Shown: piece after piece, positions 22,199 to 32,030 of the stretch
Layout: the number at the start of each line of letters is the position of its first letter
How positions within the stretch are numbered: the first letter of the stretch is position 1
NCBI GenBank assembly: GCA_002778195.1
Contig: PCDI01000015.1
Location: 738,366-802,365, forward strand
Length of the DNA stretch: 64,000 nucleotides
Reading direction: 5' to 3'
From: Raffaelea ambrosiae
Taxonomy: Eukaryota > Ascomycota > Sordariomycetes > Ophiostomatales > Ophiostomataceae
Program-made: the position numbers and the translations under genes
Notes under the pieces: model-generated
Databases searched by the model: none
What the model was told of the DNA's origin: nothing
The model's input: the letters and a program-made list of their open reading frames with translations, nothing else

Positions 22199-24699
22199 GG
22201 CCTGACTGACAACCGCTGGGGTCTGGGGGAGTATGATAGGACCAGTACTCTCCAGAGGCACAAAAGGACGTCCCAATCCACGCACGCACCGGATCCAGCC
22301 GGTACTCGTGCTTCTCGTGTGTTCAAAGGGGGGTTGGGTGGAAGAGTGGTTTGCGCACAACAGTCAAAAGAACAGAAAAAAGAGAGAGGTCTCACGATAA
22401 GGACAGGAACAGAAGTGACTGGCACTTCTCATCGAACCACGCTGGCATGATCTTGGGGGGGGAGAACAAGAAGAGAACCATGATCAGAGAGCAGAGGAGG
22501 GGGAAATGAAGTGGTTCTTGTAGCATTGTCTCCTGCTGATCAGTCATACACAGTACATGGGTGAGTGAGGGTGTGTGCACAGAGCAGCTCCCAGTGCACA
22601 AGCGAGGCAAGAGATGCATGGCAGGTGATGCGCGCTATACTGCTTGATGCGGCAGCGGAGGCGAGCACGGGGCACACAATGATGTAAGAAGCATATCGAG
22701 GGGGGCTCGTTCAGGGAGTCCATGTGCCTCCAGGGTGCCGATTTAGGTTGTGTCCAGGGTGTCCAGGAGATGTCTAGCCTGTCTAGCATCGCCTAGAATG
22801 CTTGGGCTGTCCAGGGTGCCCTTGTCGTGCTTCTTGACGATACTACTTTGGGCTGATATCCATTTTTCTCCTTGGCCCCTCCTCTCCCTTCAATTCTTTG
22901 CTCGGCTCCATACTCCATACTTTGCTTATGTTTCGTCTGGCTGTTTTCTCCTTCTCGTCCAGTGTCCTTTGGACTTCCAGGCGATCGCCCATCCGCTGAT
23001 CACCCGTGTGCGTCGTTTCCACAATGTACATGCCGCCTTCCGTGTTTCTCCTCGGCGCCTTTCCTTTCATCCCAAACAGACGGCATAATTGCGGCATTGT
23101 AGGGGGACAAGAGAAAGGGAGGGGAAGGGGGGGAAACACGGGTTTCATTCGCTCCATATATGGGACTTCTTCCCTGAATTACACCGTATTTCGACTCGTT
23201 CGAAGGGCCCTCTCTCACTTTTGTTTCGAAAGGCCCGCCAGCCCAAGCGGGGTGGGAAGCAGACGGAGAGGGGAGGCAAAAGAGCGTCTGTTCTCTCGCT
23301 CTCTCTTCGTATTGGCGTCTTAGGGGGCCGCCGTTCGGTCGTGTTTCATGAGGCTGGACTTTTGCCCAATGCGGTACTCTGGCCGTGTTGGCGAGCCCCG
23401 CACAACCAGGTGGGCCCCCCTGTTCAGAGCCCAGAACTGGCCCCTGCTTGAAAATGCTCTGCTACCCACCACTCAAAATGCGTCTGTGCTTTTTGCTTTC
23501 CAGGCCTATCGCTCCCACATGTACGGTGTAAGATACCCCTTCTTGGTCCCTCTGGGTCCCTTCCTGGCCTCCAATCGCCGTCTTGCCGCTGGTTGAAACG
23601 ACCCGCGGTAGCATTGTTGGTTTTGTCAAACACAGCCTCCTGTCTCGAGGAGACATCGGCTATGACAATCATCCTCAGGGAGGCAGGAAAAAAAATAAGC
23701 AAAGGAGAGGACAACTGCCAGAAAGCTTGGCCAACTCTGTCAGCCTTTTTTTCCCACCCAAATTAAGCTTGGGTGCCGATCCTCGTGGCAAATTCGACTA
23801 AGTCTACCAGCCAAAAAAAAGATGCGCCTTCAACGGGGGGTTTTTTGTTTCTTTTTCTTTTCCTCCTTTTTTTGGTCTTGAAAATGGCCATCCGTAAAAC
23901 TCCCTCCATGCAGTGCACAAAGCCTCGTTTCTTGACATGCAAAGCCCCCTTGGCCCAAGTTTCAATGTTCTGTTGTTGGCCGTGAACAGGTCATGAGCCG
24001 GACAATTTCAGGGCCAGGCGAAAAAATTGTGAATGAAATGCAGGAATGAAAATAGAAACTCGTGATGACGGCAGCCTCCTATGGCGCTTGTGGCCGCATA
24101 TGTGCAGCCGCCCAATTCCAAACCCCCAAGTCTCACAGACTGTCTCGTCGGCGACCAGACGCCGGCCTCCAGACATCCCATATTTGCAATGTACATTGTA
24201 TTCTTCCCATGCTGATGATGCCTTCTAATCTGACTCGCACATCCAATCGTTTGTCCAAAAAAAAATAAAAAAAATCCCATAGCCGCGCGCGCTGCAAAAC
24301 GACACCTGTCGTCTTGCAGCCTGGCCGCAGCCTGGCCTCATAAGTCCCTTCAAATTTGCACGACCGTGACGGCCAGCATGTCCTGGCTAAGAAAAGATTC
24401 TTCGGACCTGGCAAGATGGGCGCGAATGCATACGAAGAAATGATGTCTGTAGCGAGCATATAAACTCGACAAGAATGTCCTCAAGTCAATTTCTCTGATC
24501 AGCCTCCCTTCGTCCTTTTCACCTCTGCCACTCCTTACCATCTTCTCGTCTTCTGCTCTGCCATCTTCTCCTCTGCCATCTTTTCCTCGGCCAGTCTATC
24601 GTCTTTTCCCTTTTGCCTCTCAGTCATCTTGTCCAACATCAAGTGCCCAGAACAAAAACTCACGCATTTCCCCAACAATCCAGTTCTCCAGCCACCACC
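22199..24699. other. Intergenic region, 2.5 kb, between divergent BTB and 24700 genes
   Basis: No coding region could be supported. It contains the promoters of both flanking genes, short poly-A/G runs, and at the right end a TATAAA (24459-24464) followed by a pyrimidine-rich leader with imperfect repeats of CTCTGCCATCTT (24541-24600). Confidence 0.5.
24459..24464 (+). promoter_or_regulatory. TATA box of the 24700 gene
   Basis: TATAAA lies 241 bp before the ATG at 24700, upstream of a CT-rich leader typical of fungal 5' untranslated regions. Confidence 0.45.
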
Positions 24700-25324
24700 A
24701 TGGGCCAGGGGAACAAGCCCCGGCTCTATGTGGCGCTGTATGCCCGGGGCGTCAACACGATCAAGATGCAAGGAGGCGAAGACAAGTGAGTTGCCTCCCC
24801 ATGCAGAGCCAATGCTGGATAGGCCAGGTTCACTAACAGGACCAAAAAAAAAAAGATACCACTGGTCACTGCTCATGGGGCCCAAGGGGGAAGGAGATAA
24901 CACCACGGGCAGGCGGATGCATGTCAAACAGTCACACTACGATGCGAACCAGCAAATGATCTGGCAGTATGAGGACAAGACCTCCACGACGATCGCCACC
25001 CCGATGCTGCTGGTGCGCATCACCGTGGCCAAGGTGATCGATGTGAACCGCCTCCGCCACGTGCTCTCCCAGGTGCCCGTTCGGTCCAACGAGCCCGGCT
25101 GGAATTGTGTGTACTGGGTGAGGGAGGCCCTGGAAATGATCAGGCAAGACGGAAAGTGCGTGGGCACGTCGGTCCTCGACTGGAACACGATCCGGAATGC
25201 GGCAATGGGGTACTGCACCGACAAAGCCAATGCGAACCGGTTCAACGGCAATGAGCCTGGCAAGTTCAACATGAAGTATGCGGCGACGTATGACCTGCTC
25301 GAGGGTCGCGAAGTGATTCCCTGA
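24700..25324 (+). CDS. Small fungal protein of unknown function (resembles DUF6914 family)
   Basis: Two exons, 24700-24785 and 24856-25324, 184 aa. The 70 nt intron is GTGAGT...AAAAG with a CTAAC branch point. The product starts MGQGNKPRLYVALYARG, continues through KYHWSLLMGPKG after the junction, and has ATPMLLVRITVAKVID, EPGWNCVYWVREALEMIRQDG and the end YDLLEGREVIP. This pattern (short protein, H-W-L-L-x-G-P-K, G-W-N-C, Y-D-L-L-x-G) is a fungus-restricted family that I recall as DUF6914. The conserved His and Cys recall cysteine-peptidase-like folds but no function is known to me. It converges on the APH-like gene, 156 bp between stops. Confidence 0.85.
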
Positions 25325-25373
25325 GCTGGTTCTCTTTATGGGACTCAACGCCACGGCGTGGAAGAGAATGTCG

Positions 25374-25426
25374 TGTCATGCCGTGCCGTGCCGTGCCGTG
25401 TCGTGCTTTTCTTTTCTTTTCTTTTC
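25374..25426. repeat. Pentanucleotide repeats (GCCGT)n then (CTTTT)n
   Basis: About five copies of GCCGT/GTCGT are followed directly by about four copies of CTTTT in the short space between two convergent genes. Confidence 0.8.
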
Positions 25427-25480
25427 CTTGTTGTTGACGCCGTTTTCTCTCCCCAAATAGCCTCGAGTCAGATCGCTCCA

Positions 25481-26521
25481 TCAAAAATACAGGTCCGAAT
25501 AATATTTCTTTCGTATCGTGTCCATTTCCAAAGCGCGTGGCATAGGAGTCAAGAACTTGTCCACGGCGTCGGCCCATTCCGGGTTTGCAATCACGTAGGA
25601 CATTGCCTGCGAGTAGTCCCAGTAGGGCGGCAGCCAGCCAGCTGTTGTCCAGTCAATAATGCCCGTGACTTTGTCGCCGTCGGCCAAAATGTTAAAGTAG
25701 CTCAGATCGCCATGCGTAAACACGGGCGTCGGCCACGGCTCGTTGTGAAAAGCAATCAGTTCCGTCAAGTCTGCTGGAAGCCCGTCGCGTGCTTCCAGGC
25801 CCTCCCGCAGGTCCTTGTGAAACTCATGAATGGTGCGGTACGGTCCATAGGAGGGCTTCTTGAGCCGTGAATCAGTAATGGGACCGCCATTCACATTGGC
25901 AACCCCGACATTGTCGGGCGGTGGAAGGTTGTGCAATTCGTCCACCATGGCCTTGAGCTGCTTCAGTATCTTGTCTTGAGACTCTTTGGTCCTCGCCCCA
26001 AATCCATCGAGCAGCACTCTACCGGGCACTCTCTCCATGACGATGTATGTGACGCCGTTCCTCTCAAACGCACAATAGACTTTGGGAACGGGAATCGACG
26101 TATGGCGGGCCACAAACTCCATGCAGTTCGCCTCATCCAGTGTCGTGCCGCGGCTTGCCTTGATGCAAATCTTGGGCGAGACGTTGACAACAGGAGGGCC
26201 GATGTGGCCACGATGCAGGCGCCGGTAGATGGACGAGTAGATGATCTTGAGAGCGAGGCGCGTCAGGAAGCGGTTGGTTGCTGTTGCGTTGATTGGCTGG
26301 GCTTTGTGGCTCTCGGGTGTCAGCGGAGACGGCTCGGGCGGCGTGGGTTTTGCATCGGGCGGCGGATTTGGGTCGGACTGGCTGCCGGGCTTTGGCGCCG
26401 GGCCGGCTTCTGGTTTGGAAGCCGGTGCCGGTGGCTCAGCCTCGGACTTGACCTTGTCCTGAGGCCTGGCCTGGGCGTGGTGCCCGGACTTGGATCTTTT
26501 GAGCTTGGCTGTGAACTTCAT
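25481..26521 (-). CDS. APH-like phosphotransferase / small-molecule kinase
   Basis: Single exon, 346 aa, starting at the ATG 26521-26519; the open frame extends 25 codons further upstream but without another ATG. Residues about 1-75 are basic and then Pro-rich (PPPDAKPTPPEPSP). The kinase fold follows: KICIKASRG with the likely ATP-binding Lys, CMEFVARHTSIPVPKVYC, YIVMERVPG, the catalytic loop HGDLSYFNIL (His270, Asp272) and the metal-binding IDWTTAG (Asp290). Fungi have many such genes; substrates are mostly unknown. It is not by itself evidence for drug resistance. It lies between the convergent 24700 gene and the metallophosphoesterase. Confidence 0.9.
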   Translation of the reverse strand: MKFTAKLKRSKSGHHAQARPQDKVKSEAEPPAPASKPEAGPAPKPGSQSDPNPPPDAKPTPPEPSPLTPESHKAQPINATATNRFLTRLALKIIYSSIYRRLHRGHIGPPVVNVSPKICIKASRGTTLDEANCMEFVARHTSIPVPKVYCAFERNGVTYIVMERVPGRVLLDGFGARTKESQDKILKQLKAMVDELHNLPPPDNVGVANVNGGPITDSRLKKPSYGPYRTIHEFHKDLREGLEARDGLPADLTELIAFHNEPWPTPVFTHGDLSYFNILADGDKVTGIIDWTTAGWLPPYWDYSQAMSYVIANPEWADAVDKFLTPMPRALEMDTIRKKYYSDLYF

Positions 26522-26912
26522 GACGGCGATCGTTGCCGTGATGGTCGTCGCGGGGTTTGGGGGGGGTTGTAGTAATCGTCGAATTGTGGATTTCAAAAAA
26601 AGAGGTGCTGAGTAGGACGCAGAAATTCAGGAGACATTGGCGCCACTGGGGATCGTGTCGTTCTGACACGGGATGGTCCGAGCGCTAATCCTGTCAGCCA
26701 TTTCCGGCGATAGGCAATAACTAGTTAACGAACGAACTAGTTAGCGAATACTGCAGGGGAGGACATAAGCGCCTGCACATTTGCTCAACGGCCCCCACAA
26801 AAGGCCGTTGGCAAACTCATGCGATTGTACGAGTATTCATGATTGTCTCTTTCATTTGCTTTTTTTTTGTCGATTTGCATCGTGTGCTTGGTATTAAGCT
26901 ATTGCTCCCACT
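26522..26912. other. Short intergenic region with paired AACTAGTTA motifs
   Basis: The 391 bp between the APH-like start and the phosphoesterase stop hold two near-identical copies of AACTAGTTA at 26719-26727 and 26735-26743, spaced by 16 bp. No gene is visible. Confidence 0.5.
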
Positions 26913-27827
26913 CTATAGCTGTACGCGAATGGCCGACCGCCGTTCCTTGTCCCACAGCCCGCCCACCATGGAAGGGTTCACCAGCCGGCATTTCGCTTCG
27001 ACAGCGGGTCTGGATGCTAGCGCCTGCTGCGCCCAGCGTACAAACACGGCACACAGGTTCAGGACCCCGCCCCTGTCGATGACTGTCTGCTCATAGGCCG
27101 CCTGCAGGGCATCGAACTGCACCCACTCCGTGCCCACACCCTCGTGGACATGGCCAAACACATGCAGTCGGGGCCGGACGCGCCGCAGCTCCCGCAACAG
27201 ATACACACACCCCAGCTGCAGGTCCAGGTGGGCACGGGGTGGCCCATGAGTAAGGAGAATATCGACACCGGAGGGGATCGTCTTGTCTGCCCAGACATCG
27301 TGTGAGCGGTCATATTGGAAGGCCCAATTGCCGTGCCGCGCTGACAGCGGGCTGCCGTAGATGCGCAGCTCTCGCCCATTTGGACACACGACGTTCGCCT
27401 CGGTGTTTTCCAGATAGACGATGTCGCCCCAGTCGAGCGCCCGTCGTTGCTGGGCGTAGTAATCGTCGTCAGACTTCGCGCCGTCTCTGTTGGCATCGAG
27501 CAAAAGATCGTGATTGCCGGCAATCACCACTTTGACTGGGTGGGGTTGGCTTCGCAGTCAGGCCAGAATGGCCTTGAGCTCCTTGGACGTGCCCGACTGG
27601 GTGAGGTCGCCGGCATGGATCAGAATGTCGCCGTCCGGCAGCGATGGCTGCATGTTGTGGGTGTCGGAGATGCAGACGACCGAGACAGGTTTAGCGAGCG
27701 CCTGGGCGGGCACGATCCGCCGCCACGAGAACAGCAGGTAGGCAAGGTAGACGCAGGGCTGGCGCAGGAAGAGCTGCCAGGCCGTCGGGCGTGGCCTGTG
27801 CAAGAGACCTTCCAGGCCAGAGGCCAT
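26913..27827 (-). CDS. Calcineurin-like metallophosphoesterase, interrupted by in-frame TGA
   Basis: One frame from the ATG at 27827 to a stop at 26913, broken by a TGA at 27560-27558 (codon 90). Motifs on both sides belong to one enzyme: ISDTHN (Asp55, His57) and HAGDL (Asp74) before the TGA, AGNHD (codons 103-107), LLTHGPPRAH and FGHVHEG after it. These are the metal-binding blocks of the fungal/animal MPPED1 (239FB) type. An N-terminal hydrophobic stretch (YLAYLLF) could be a membrane anchor. The TGA stands where TGG (Trp) would fit (ILA-stop-LRSQPHPVK). No acceptable intron removes it: a 40 nt GTCCAA...GAAG piece would restore frame but is too short and poor. It is a nonsense mutation, a base error or a read-through site. 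Confidence 0.8.
27558..27560 (-). other. In-frame TGA inside the metallophosphoesterase
   Basis: The stop is followed directly by C (TGA CTG CGA), a leaky termination context; the best-known fungal read-through motif is UGA CUA. One base change (A to G) would make it Trp. Confidence 0.85.
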
Positions 27828-29201
27828 GACGTAGATGGAGAACCAGTCAAGTGAACTATGGCGTGCGCGTAGATGGTGGTGCTCGCAGTTGTTTCGGGAT
27901 AGCCAGAGGTCACATCTTGCTTTTTTGCCCTCCCTTTTCGGGGTCTGGTTGTGAGAGCTGCTGCCTGGGATCTTTGGAAAATGTCACGTGGTTTTATTTT
28001 TTGAGGTGCATTAAGGGACGTTCTGCCTGGGTCTGCTTCTCCCCGACTCTCATCTTTGGCATAAGGCTGAAACTGCTCGCTATTCGCTCGAAAGGTGCCA
28101 CCGACAGGCTGTAGATACTTTCTTTTTTAAAACTGTGGAGAAAGCTAGGCCTGATTGGCTGATAAGAGCCAGTGCGTAGCGGGAAGCTTAACCGCATAGC
28201 CAGTCTGTAGGTTGCTCGCGCTATCTCGCTGTTTCGGCTTCTTAACTCGGGTGGCTCTCGCTTTCTAAACCGCTGCTCGGTCATTGAAAAAAAAAAAAAA
28301 AAAAACCTGCACTCCGTACACCGCAAGCCGACTTCAAGACAACTTTTTCCTCTTCGTACTATAGTAGCTTCCAGAGGCATTTGGACACACTCACTTACTC
28401 AACCGGGTCAAATGAAAAGTTGCCAAGGCCGACTTCGTGTTTTTCTCTCGTGCTCTTCTGCTGAGCAAAGCAACTGGGTTTAGTCAGCCCGTAGGCCCAT
28501 CACACCATAGCCGTGCAACGTCCTTACTGTCCCCCCCCCCCACTGCAAGAACTGTTCCGTATGCGAGGCCGAACCGCTTCTTGTCGCTGTCCTGGCGGGG
28601 TTGGTGACGTTATGACGGGTACTCGTCCCCATTGGCGAGGCCGAGTGAGTACCCGCCTTTTTCTCAACCTCCTGCTTGGAAATCAGGTCCATCCATGCCT
28701 GAGGGAAAAATAGATTCACCTCGCAATGGCGCGAGTTTTTTTTTGTTGTACGATTTTGTGACAGGATTCATCTGTAGGACTTGGAGGGGGCCAATGTACC
28801 GGGGCACGTTGTAGAACAGCCTTTTTCTTTTTTTTTTTCTTTTTTTTTTCGCGACCTTCCAGGACCCTCGCGCTTCGCGTCTTCCGTGACACCCTTTTTT
28901 ATTCTGTTTTGTATAAAAGGACCGGCAAGCTCTCCTCTTTCCGTAGAAGACGGATTCCACGATCCTCCTCTTCAGCTTCAGCTCCACTATTCAAGTCGGC
29001 TTTTTATCATCTTGACAAATACATAAGATCTTCACGATCCCCCCCTGTCAGCGCCTTGTTTGTTTAACGACTTCTCACAACAGACTTCTCACCACATTTC
29101 CGCATTGCCTCCTGTCCACTCTGCATCCGCATCATCATCATCATCACCCACCTTTCTCTCCATTCCGTGCATTCACGTCTACCCCCTCTCACTCTTCCAC
29201 A
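27828..29201. other. Divergent promoter region of phosphoesterase and old yellow enzyme
   Basis: The 1.37 kb hold a CACGTG at 27985-27990, an 18-20 base poly-A near 28286-28305, a TTAGTCA (Yap1-type) site at 28480-28486, the TATA box at 28912 and a pyrimidine-rich leader with an ATC microsatellite at 29131-29146. No gene is visible. Confidence 0.55.
28912..28918 (+). promoter_or_regulatory. TATA box of the old yellow enzyme gene
   Basis: TATAAAA in the context TTTTGTATAAAAGG lies 290 bp before the ATG, followed by a CT-rich leader. Confidence 0.6.
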
Positions 29202-30503
29202 ATGTCTGCCGCCGACATCGTCCCGGGCAAGACCAAGAGCGGTCAGAACACCTACAACCTGCCGGCCGAAGGCGTCCCCTTCTACACGCCCGCCCAGGAC
29301 CCGCCCGCCGGCACCTACACCGGCCCGGCCGGCGAGGCCCCGACCCTCTTCACCCCGCTGACCATCCGCGGCGTCACCCTCACCAACCGCTTCGTGGTCT
29401 CGCCCATGTGCACCTACTCGGCCGACGACGGCCACCTCACCGACTTCCACCTCGTCCACCTCGGCCAGTTCGCCTCCCGCGGCGCCGCCCTGACCATTGC
29501 CGAGGCCACCGCCGTGCTCCCCAACGGCCGCATCTCTCCCGAGGACTCGGGCCTCTGGCAGGACAGCCAGATCGCGCCCCTGCGCCGCATCGCCGACTTT
29601 GTCCACAGCCAGAACCAGAAGCTGGGCATCCAGCTCGCCCACGCCGGCCGCAAGGCCAGCACGTTTGCGCCGTGGCTGCGCGAGGGCGGCTCCGCCAAGA
29701 AGGAGGCTGTCGACGCCGCCGGCGGCGGCTGGCCCGACCACATCTGGGCGCCGTCGGCCCAGAAGTTCGACGCGGGCTTTGCCGACCCGGTGGCCATCAG
29801 CGTCGAGCAGATCCAGGAGCTCGTGGCCGCGTTTGCCGCCGCGGCCCGGCGCGCCATCGCCGCCGGCGTCGACGTCATTGAGCTGCACGGCGCCCACGGC
29901 TACCTGCTCTGCGAGTTCTTGTCGCCGCTGTCCAACAAGCGCACCGACGCGTACGGCGGCAGCTTCGAGAACCGCACGCGGCTGCTGCGCGAGGTCGTCG
30001 CCGCCGTGCGCGGCGCCATCCCGGAGACCACGCCGCTGTTCCTGCGGCTGTCGGCCACGGAGTGGCGCGAGACCGGCAGCGAGCCGTCGTGGACGGTCGA
30101 GGACACCATCGCCCTGGCCAAGACGCTGCCCGCGCTGGGGGTCGACCTGGTGGACGTCAGCTCCGGCGGCAACAGCGCCGACCAGCAGATCCCCGTCTCG
30201 CAGTACTTCCAGTCCGACCTGGCCTGGAAGGTGCGCGAGGCCGTGGCCGCGGACCCGGCCGTGGTGGGCCAGAAACTGCTCTTCGGCACCGTCGGCTTCA
30301 TCCAGACGGGCGAGCTGGCGCGCGAGGTGACGCAAAAGGGCGGCTACCCCGGCAGCGAGCACCCGGTCCAGGCAGATGTGGCGATTGTGGGACGGCAATT
30401 CTTGCGGGAGCCCGAGCTGGTGCTCAAGAGCGCGCACGAGCTGAACGTGCCCATCCAGTGGCCGCACCAGTACCACCGTGCTCTGTTCCGGTCCAAGCAC
30501 TGA
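29202..30503 (+). CDS. NADH:flavin oxidoreductase, class III old yellow enzyme (YqjM-like)
   Basis: Single exon, 433 aa. An FMN-binding TIM barrel that reduces activated C=C bonds with NAD(P)H is expected. Seen in order: LFTPLTIRGVTLTNRFVVSP, then MCTYSADDG with Cys70 and Tyr72 (the YqjM-type cysteine that tunes FMN), HLGQFASRGAALTIAEATAV, LAHAGRKAS, the substrate/FMN pair His229 and His232 in HGAHGYLLCEF with Tyr234, NRTRLLREVV, and the C-terminal phosphate-binding part (GTVGFI, VAIVGRQFLREPEL). Length and motif order match cytosolic fungal YqjM-like enzymes. A TATA box and a TTAGTCA site upstream fit stress-type expression, but that is inference. It converges on the pyroglutamyl peptidase gene. 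Confidence 0.95.
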   Translation: MSAADIVPGKTKSGQNTYNLPAEGVPFYTPAQDPPAGTYTGPAGEAPTLFTPLTIRGVTLTNRFVVSPMCTYSADDGHLTDFHLVHLGQFASRGAALTIAEATAVLPNGRISPEDSGLWQDSQIAPLRRIADFVHSQNQKLGIQLAHAGRKASTFAPWLREGGSAKKEAVDAAGGGWPDHIWAPSAQKFDAGFADPVAISVEQIQELVAAFAAAARRAIAAGVDVIELHGAHGYLLCEFLSPLSNKRTDAYGGSFENRTRLLREVVAAVRGAIPETTPLFLRLSATEWRETGSEPSWTVEDTIALAKTLPALGVDLVDVSSGGNSADQQIPVSQYFQSDLAWKVREAVAADPAVVGQKLLFGTVGFIQTGELAREVTQKGGYPGSEHPVQADVAIVGRQFLREPELVLKSAHELNVPIQWPHQYHRALFRSKH

Positions 30504-30939
30504 GGGAAAAGCAGGAGATCCAGAGAGAGAAAGGGTGAGGACCATCAAGTCTGTACGCGAAAGACTTCAAAGAGGCGGTAGGCATGTCCAACAGGAGAGT
30601 TTCTGTTAGAAAGACAGTTCTATACTTTGTCATGCCATTTCCATAGACCGAGCTAGATTGCGTTTTGTTTTTGTTATTCGTTTACAACACTCGATCGCTA
30701 AAGTTCTCTTTTGCTGTGTGTGTTTATTTTTATTTTTAATTTTTTCCCATATGAGCAAGAGGAATGTACTGCCAAAAAAGCAATGTCACACACGATTATA
30801 CAAGCCAAACACATGGATACATACAAAACAAACACATGTAGACTTTGTCTCCCTTTTTTGTTTTTGCTAGTGACAAGAGATGCCGCTGTTTCTTCTCCTT
30901 CTTTTCCCACTTTCCCGCTTTCCCGCTCAATGTTATTAC
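30504..30939. terminator. 3' region between convergent old yellow enzyme and pyroglutamyl peptidase genes
   Basis: The 436 bp are AT-richer than the flanking genes, contain the T-rich stretch at 30720-30745 and must hold both polyadenylation sites. No gene is visible. Confidence 0.4.
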
Positions 30940-32030
30940 TTACTCCCGGTACCACAGCCCGCTCGGATCCGACCCGCTCGGCGCTGCCTCTGCTAGCCGC
31001 TGTGCCTCTGCGTCCTTGGTAGTAGCAGCAGTCGAGGCGGTCGTTTCGGTCTGCAGTGTGGTCGCCACCTCTCCCCCGGTAGTTCCGGTCGCCGCCGCCG
31101 CCGCCGCCGCCTTGGCACCCTGTTTCTGCGTCGCCACCTCCGTCTCGACCAGCGCCTGGATCAGGTCAATTACCAGCGACCGCCCAAACGCTACCCGGTC
31201 GGGCGCCGCCGACGCGGGCACGTGCAGAAAGGCCACTCGGCGCCGGCTGTAGCGGGGGTCACCCTGGCCGTTTTGGCCGCTTTGGCCGTCCGTTTCCATC
31301 TTCTTTCGGAACAAGTGGGCCAGCGACGAAAAGTAGATAAAGTCGCACAGGTAGCGGCCGGCGTCCAGGGAGATGCGCAGGTCGGCCGTGGGCTGGGCGG
31401 CCTGCCAGCGGGCGAGCACGGCGTTCAGGTCGATGTCGGTAGTGAGGGCAGGCGGGACGCCGTACCAGGCCCACTGGGGGTCGTCGTGGTCGGCGGGGGC
31501 GTCGCCCAGGAGCTGGCCGTCGACGTCGCGCATGTTGTACCCGTCGCGGCGGCCGGTCTGCTCGAGGGCGTAGTGGAGACGGGGGCCGGCCATGCCGATG
31601 TGGAGCAGGAGGTCAATGCGTCGCGGGGGGTGGAAGCCCGGGGGGAATACGGACGACGACCCGGACCCGGGGGCAGTCGTCTCTGTCTTCGCCCCGCTCT
31701 CTTGAGCATCCCATAGCCGGGGCACAAGATCCCGGACGACCTGGTAGTTGACCCGGACGGGCTCAGGGTAGACGACGATGCGGATGGGTGGCCGCCGCGG
31801 GGATGAAGAAGAGTCGCCCGCGGGGAGGTAGGTGGGCAGGTCGCGGGCAACTTCCCACGACGGGTTCTGGGGGTACTCCGCTTTGAAGGGCTGGAATGAA
31901 AAGAAGAGAGAGAAAAAGACAAATGTCAGTGGTACCGGCGGAGAGAAGAGAGAGAGAGAGAGAGAGAGCTTACCCCAAAACCAGTCACAAGGACGGTGAA
32001 GACGTCCGGGTCCTCGTCAATGGAGCCCAT
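30940..32030 (-). CDS. Pyroglutamyl peptidase type I (peptidase C15)
   Basis: Two exons, 32030-31974 and 31890-30940, 335 aa. The 83 nt intron starts GTAAGC followed at once by a (CT)n run and ends TTCCAG. The joined sequence VLVTGFGPFKAEYPQNPSW is the family's N-terminal signature across the junction. The catalytic triad is present: a Glu in HYALEQTGRRDGYN, Cys201 in DAGRYLCDFIYFSS and His242 in FLHVPA. Family members are about 210-220 aa in bacteria; this one has insertions (Ser-rich near residue 45, Gly/Ser-rich near 90, a Gly/Gln linker before His242) and an Ala/Thr-rich C-terminal extension. It removes N-terminal pyroglutamate from peptides in the cytosol. Its product could feed the 5-oxoprolinase at the right edge. 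Confidence 0.93.
31949..31968. repeat. AG/CT microsatellite inside the pyroglutamyl peptidase intron
   Basis: About ten copies of the dinucleotide; on the sense strand it reads (CT)n and begins just after the GTAAGC donor. Confidence 0.85.

Noticed and set aside
25481..26521. Reading the APH-like kinase as an antibiotic resistance gene
   Set aside because: Fungal genomes hold many APH-fold kinases of unknown substrate; nothing here points to a drug substrate.
29064..30548. 494-codon open frame antisense to the old yellow enzyme
   Set aside because: Composition is Gly/Arg/Val/Leu-rich with no domain; the sense strand is a clear YqjM-like enzyme.
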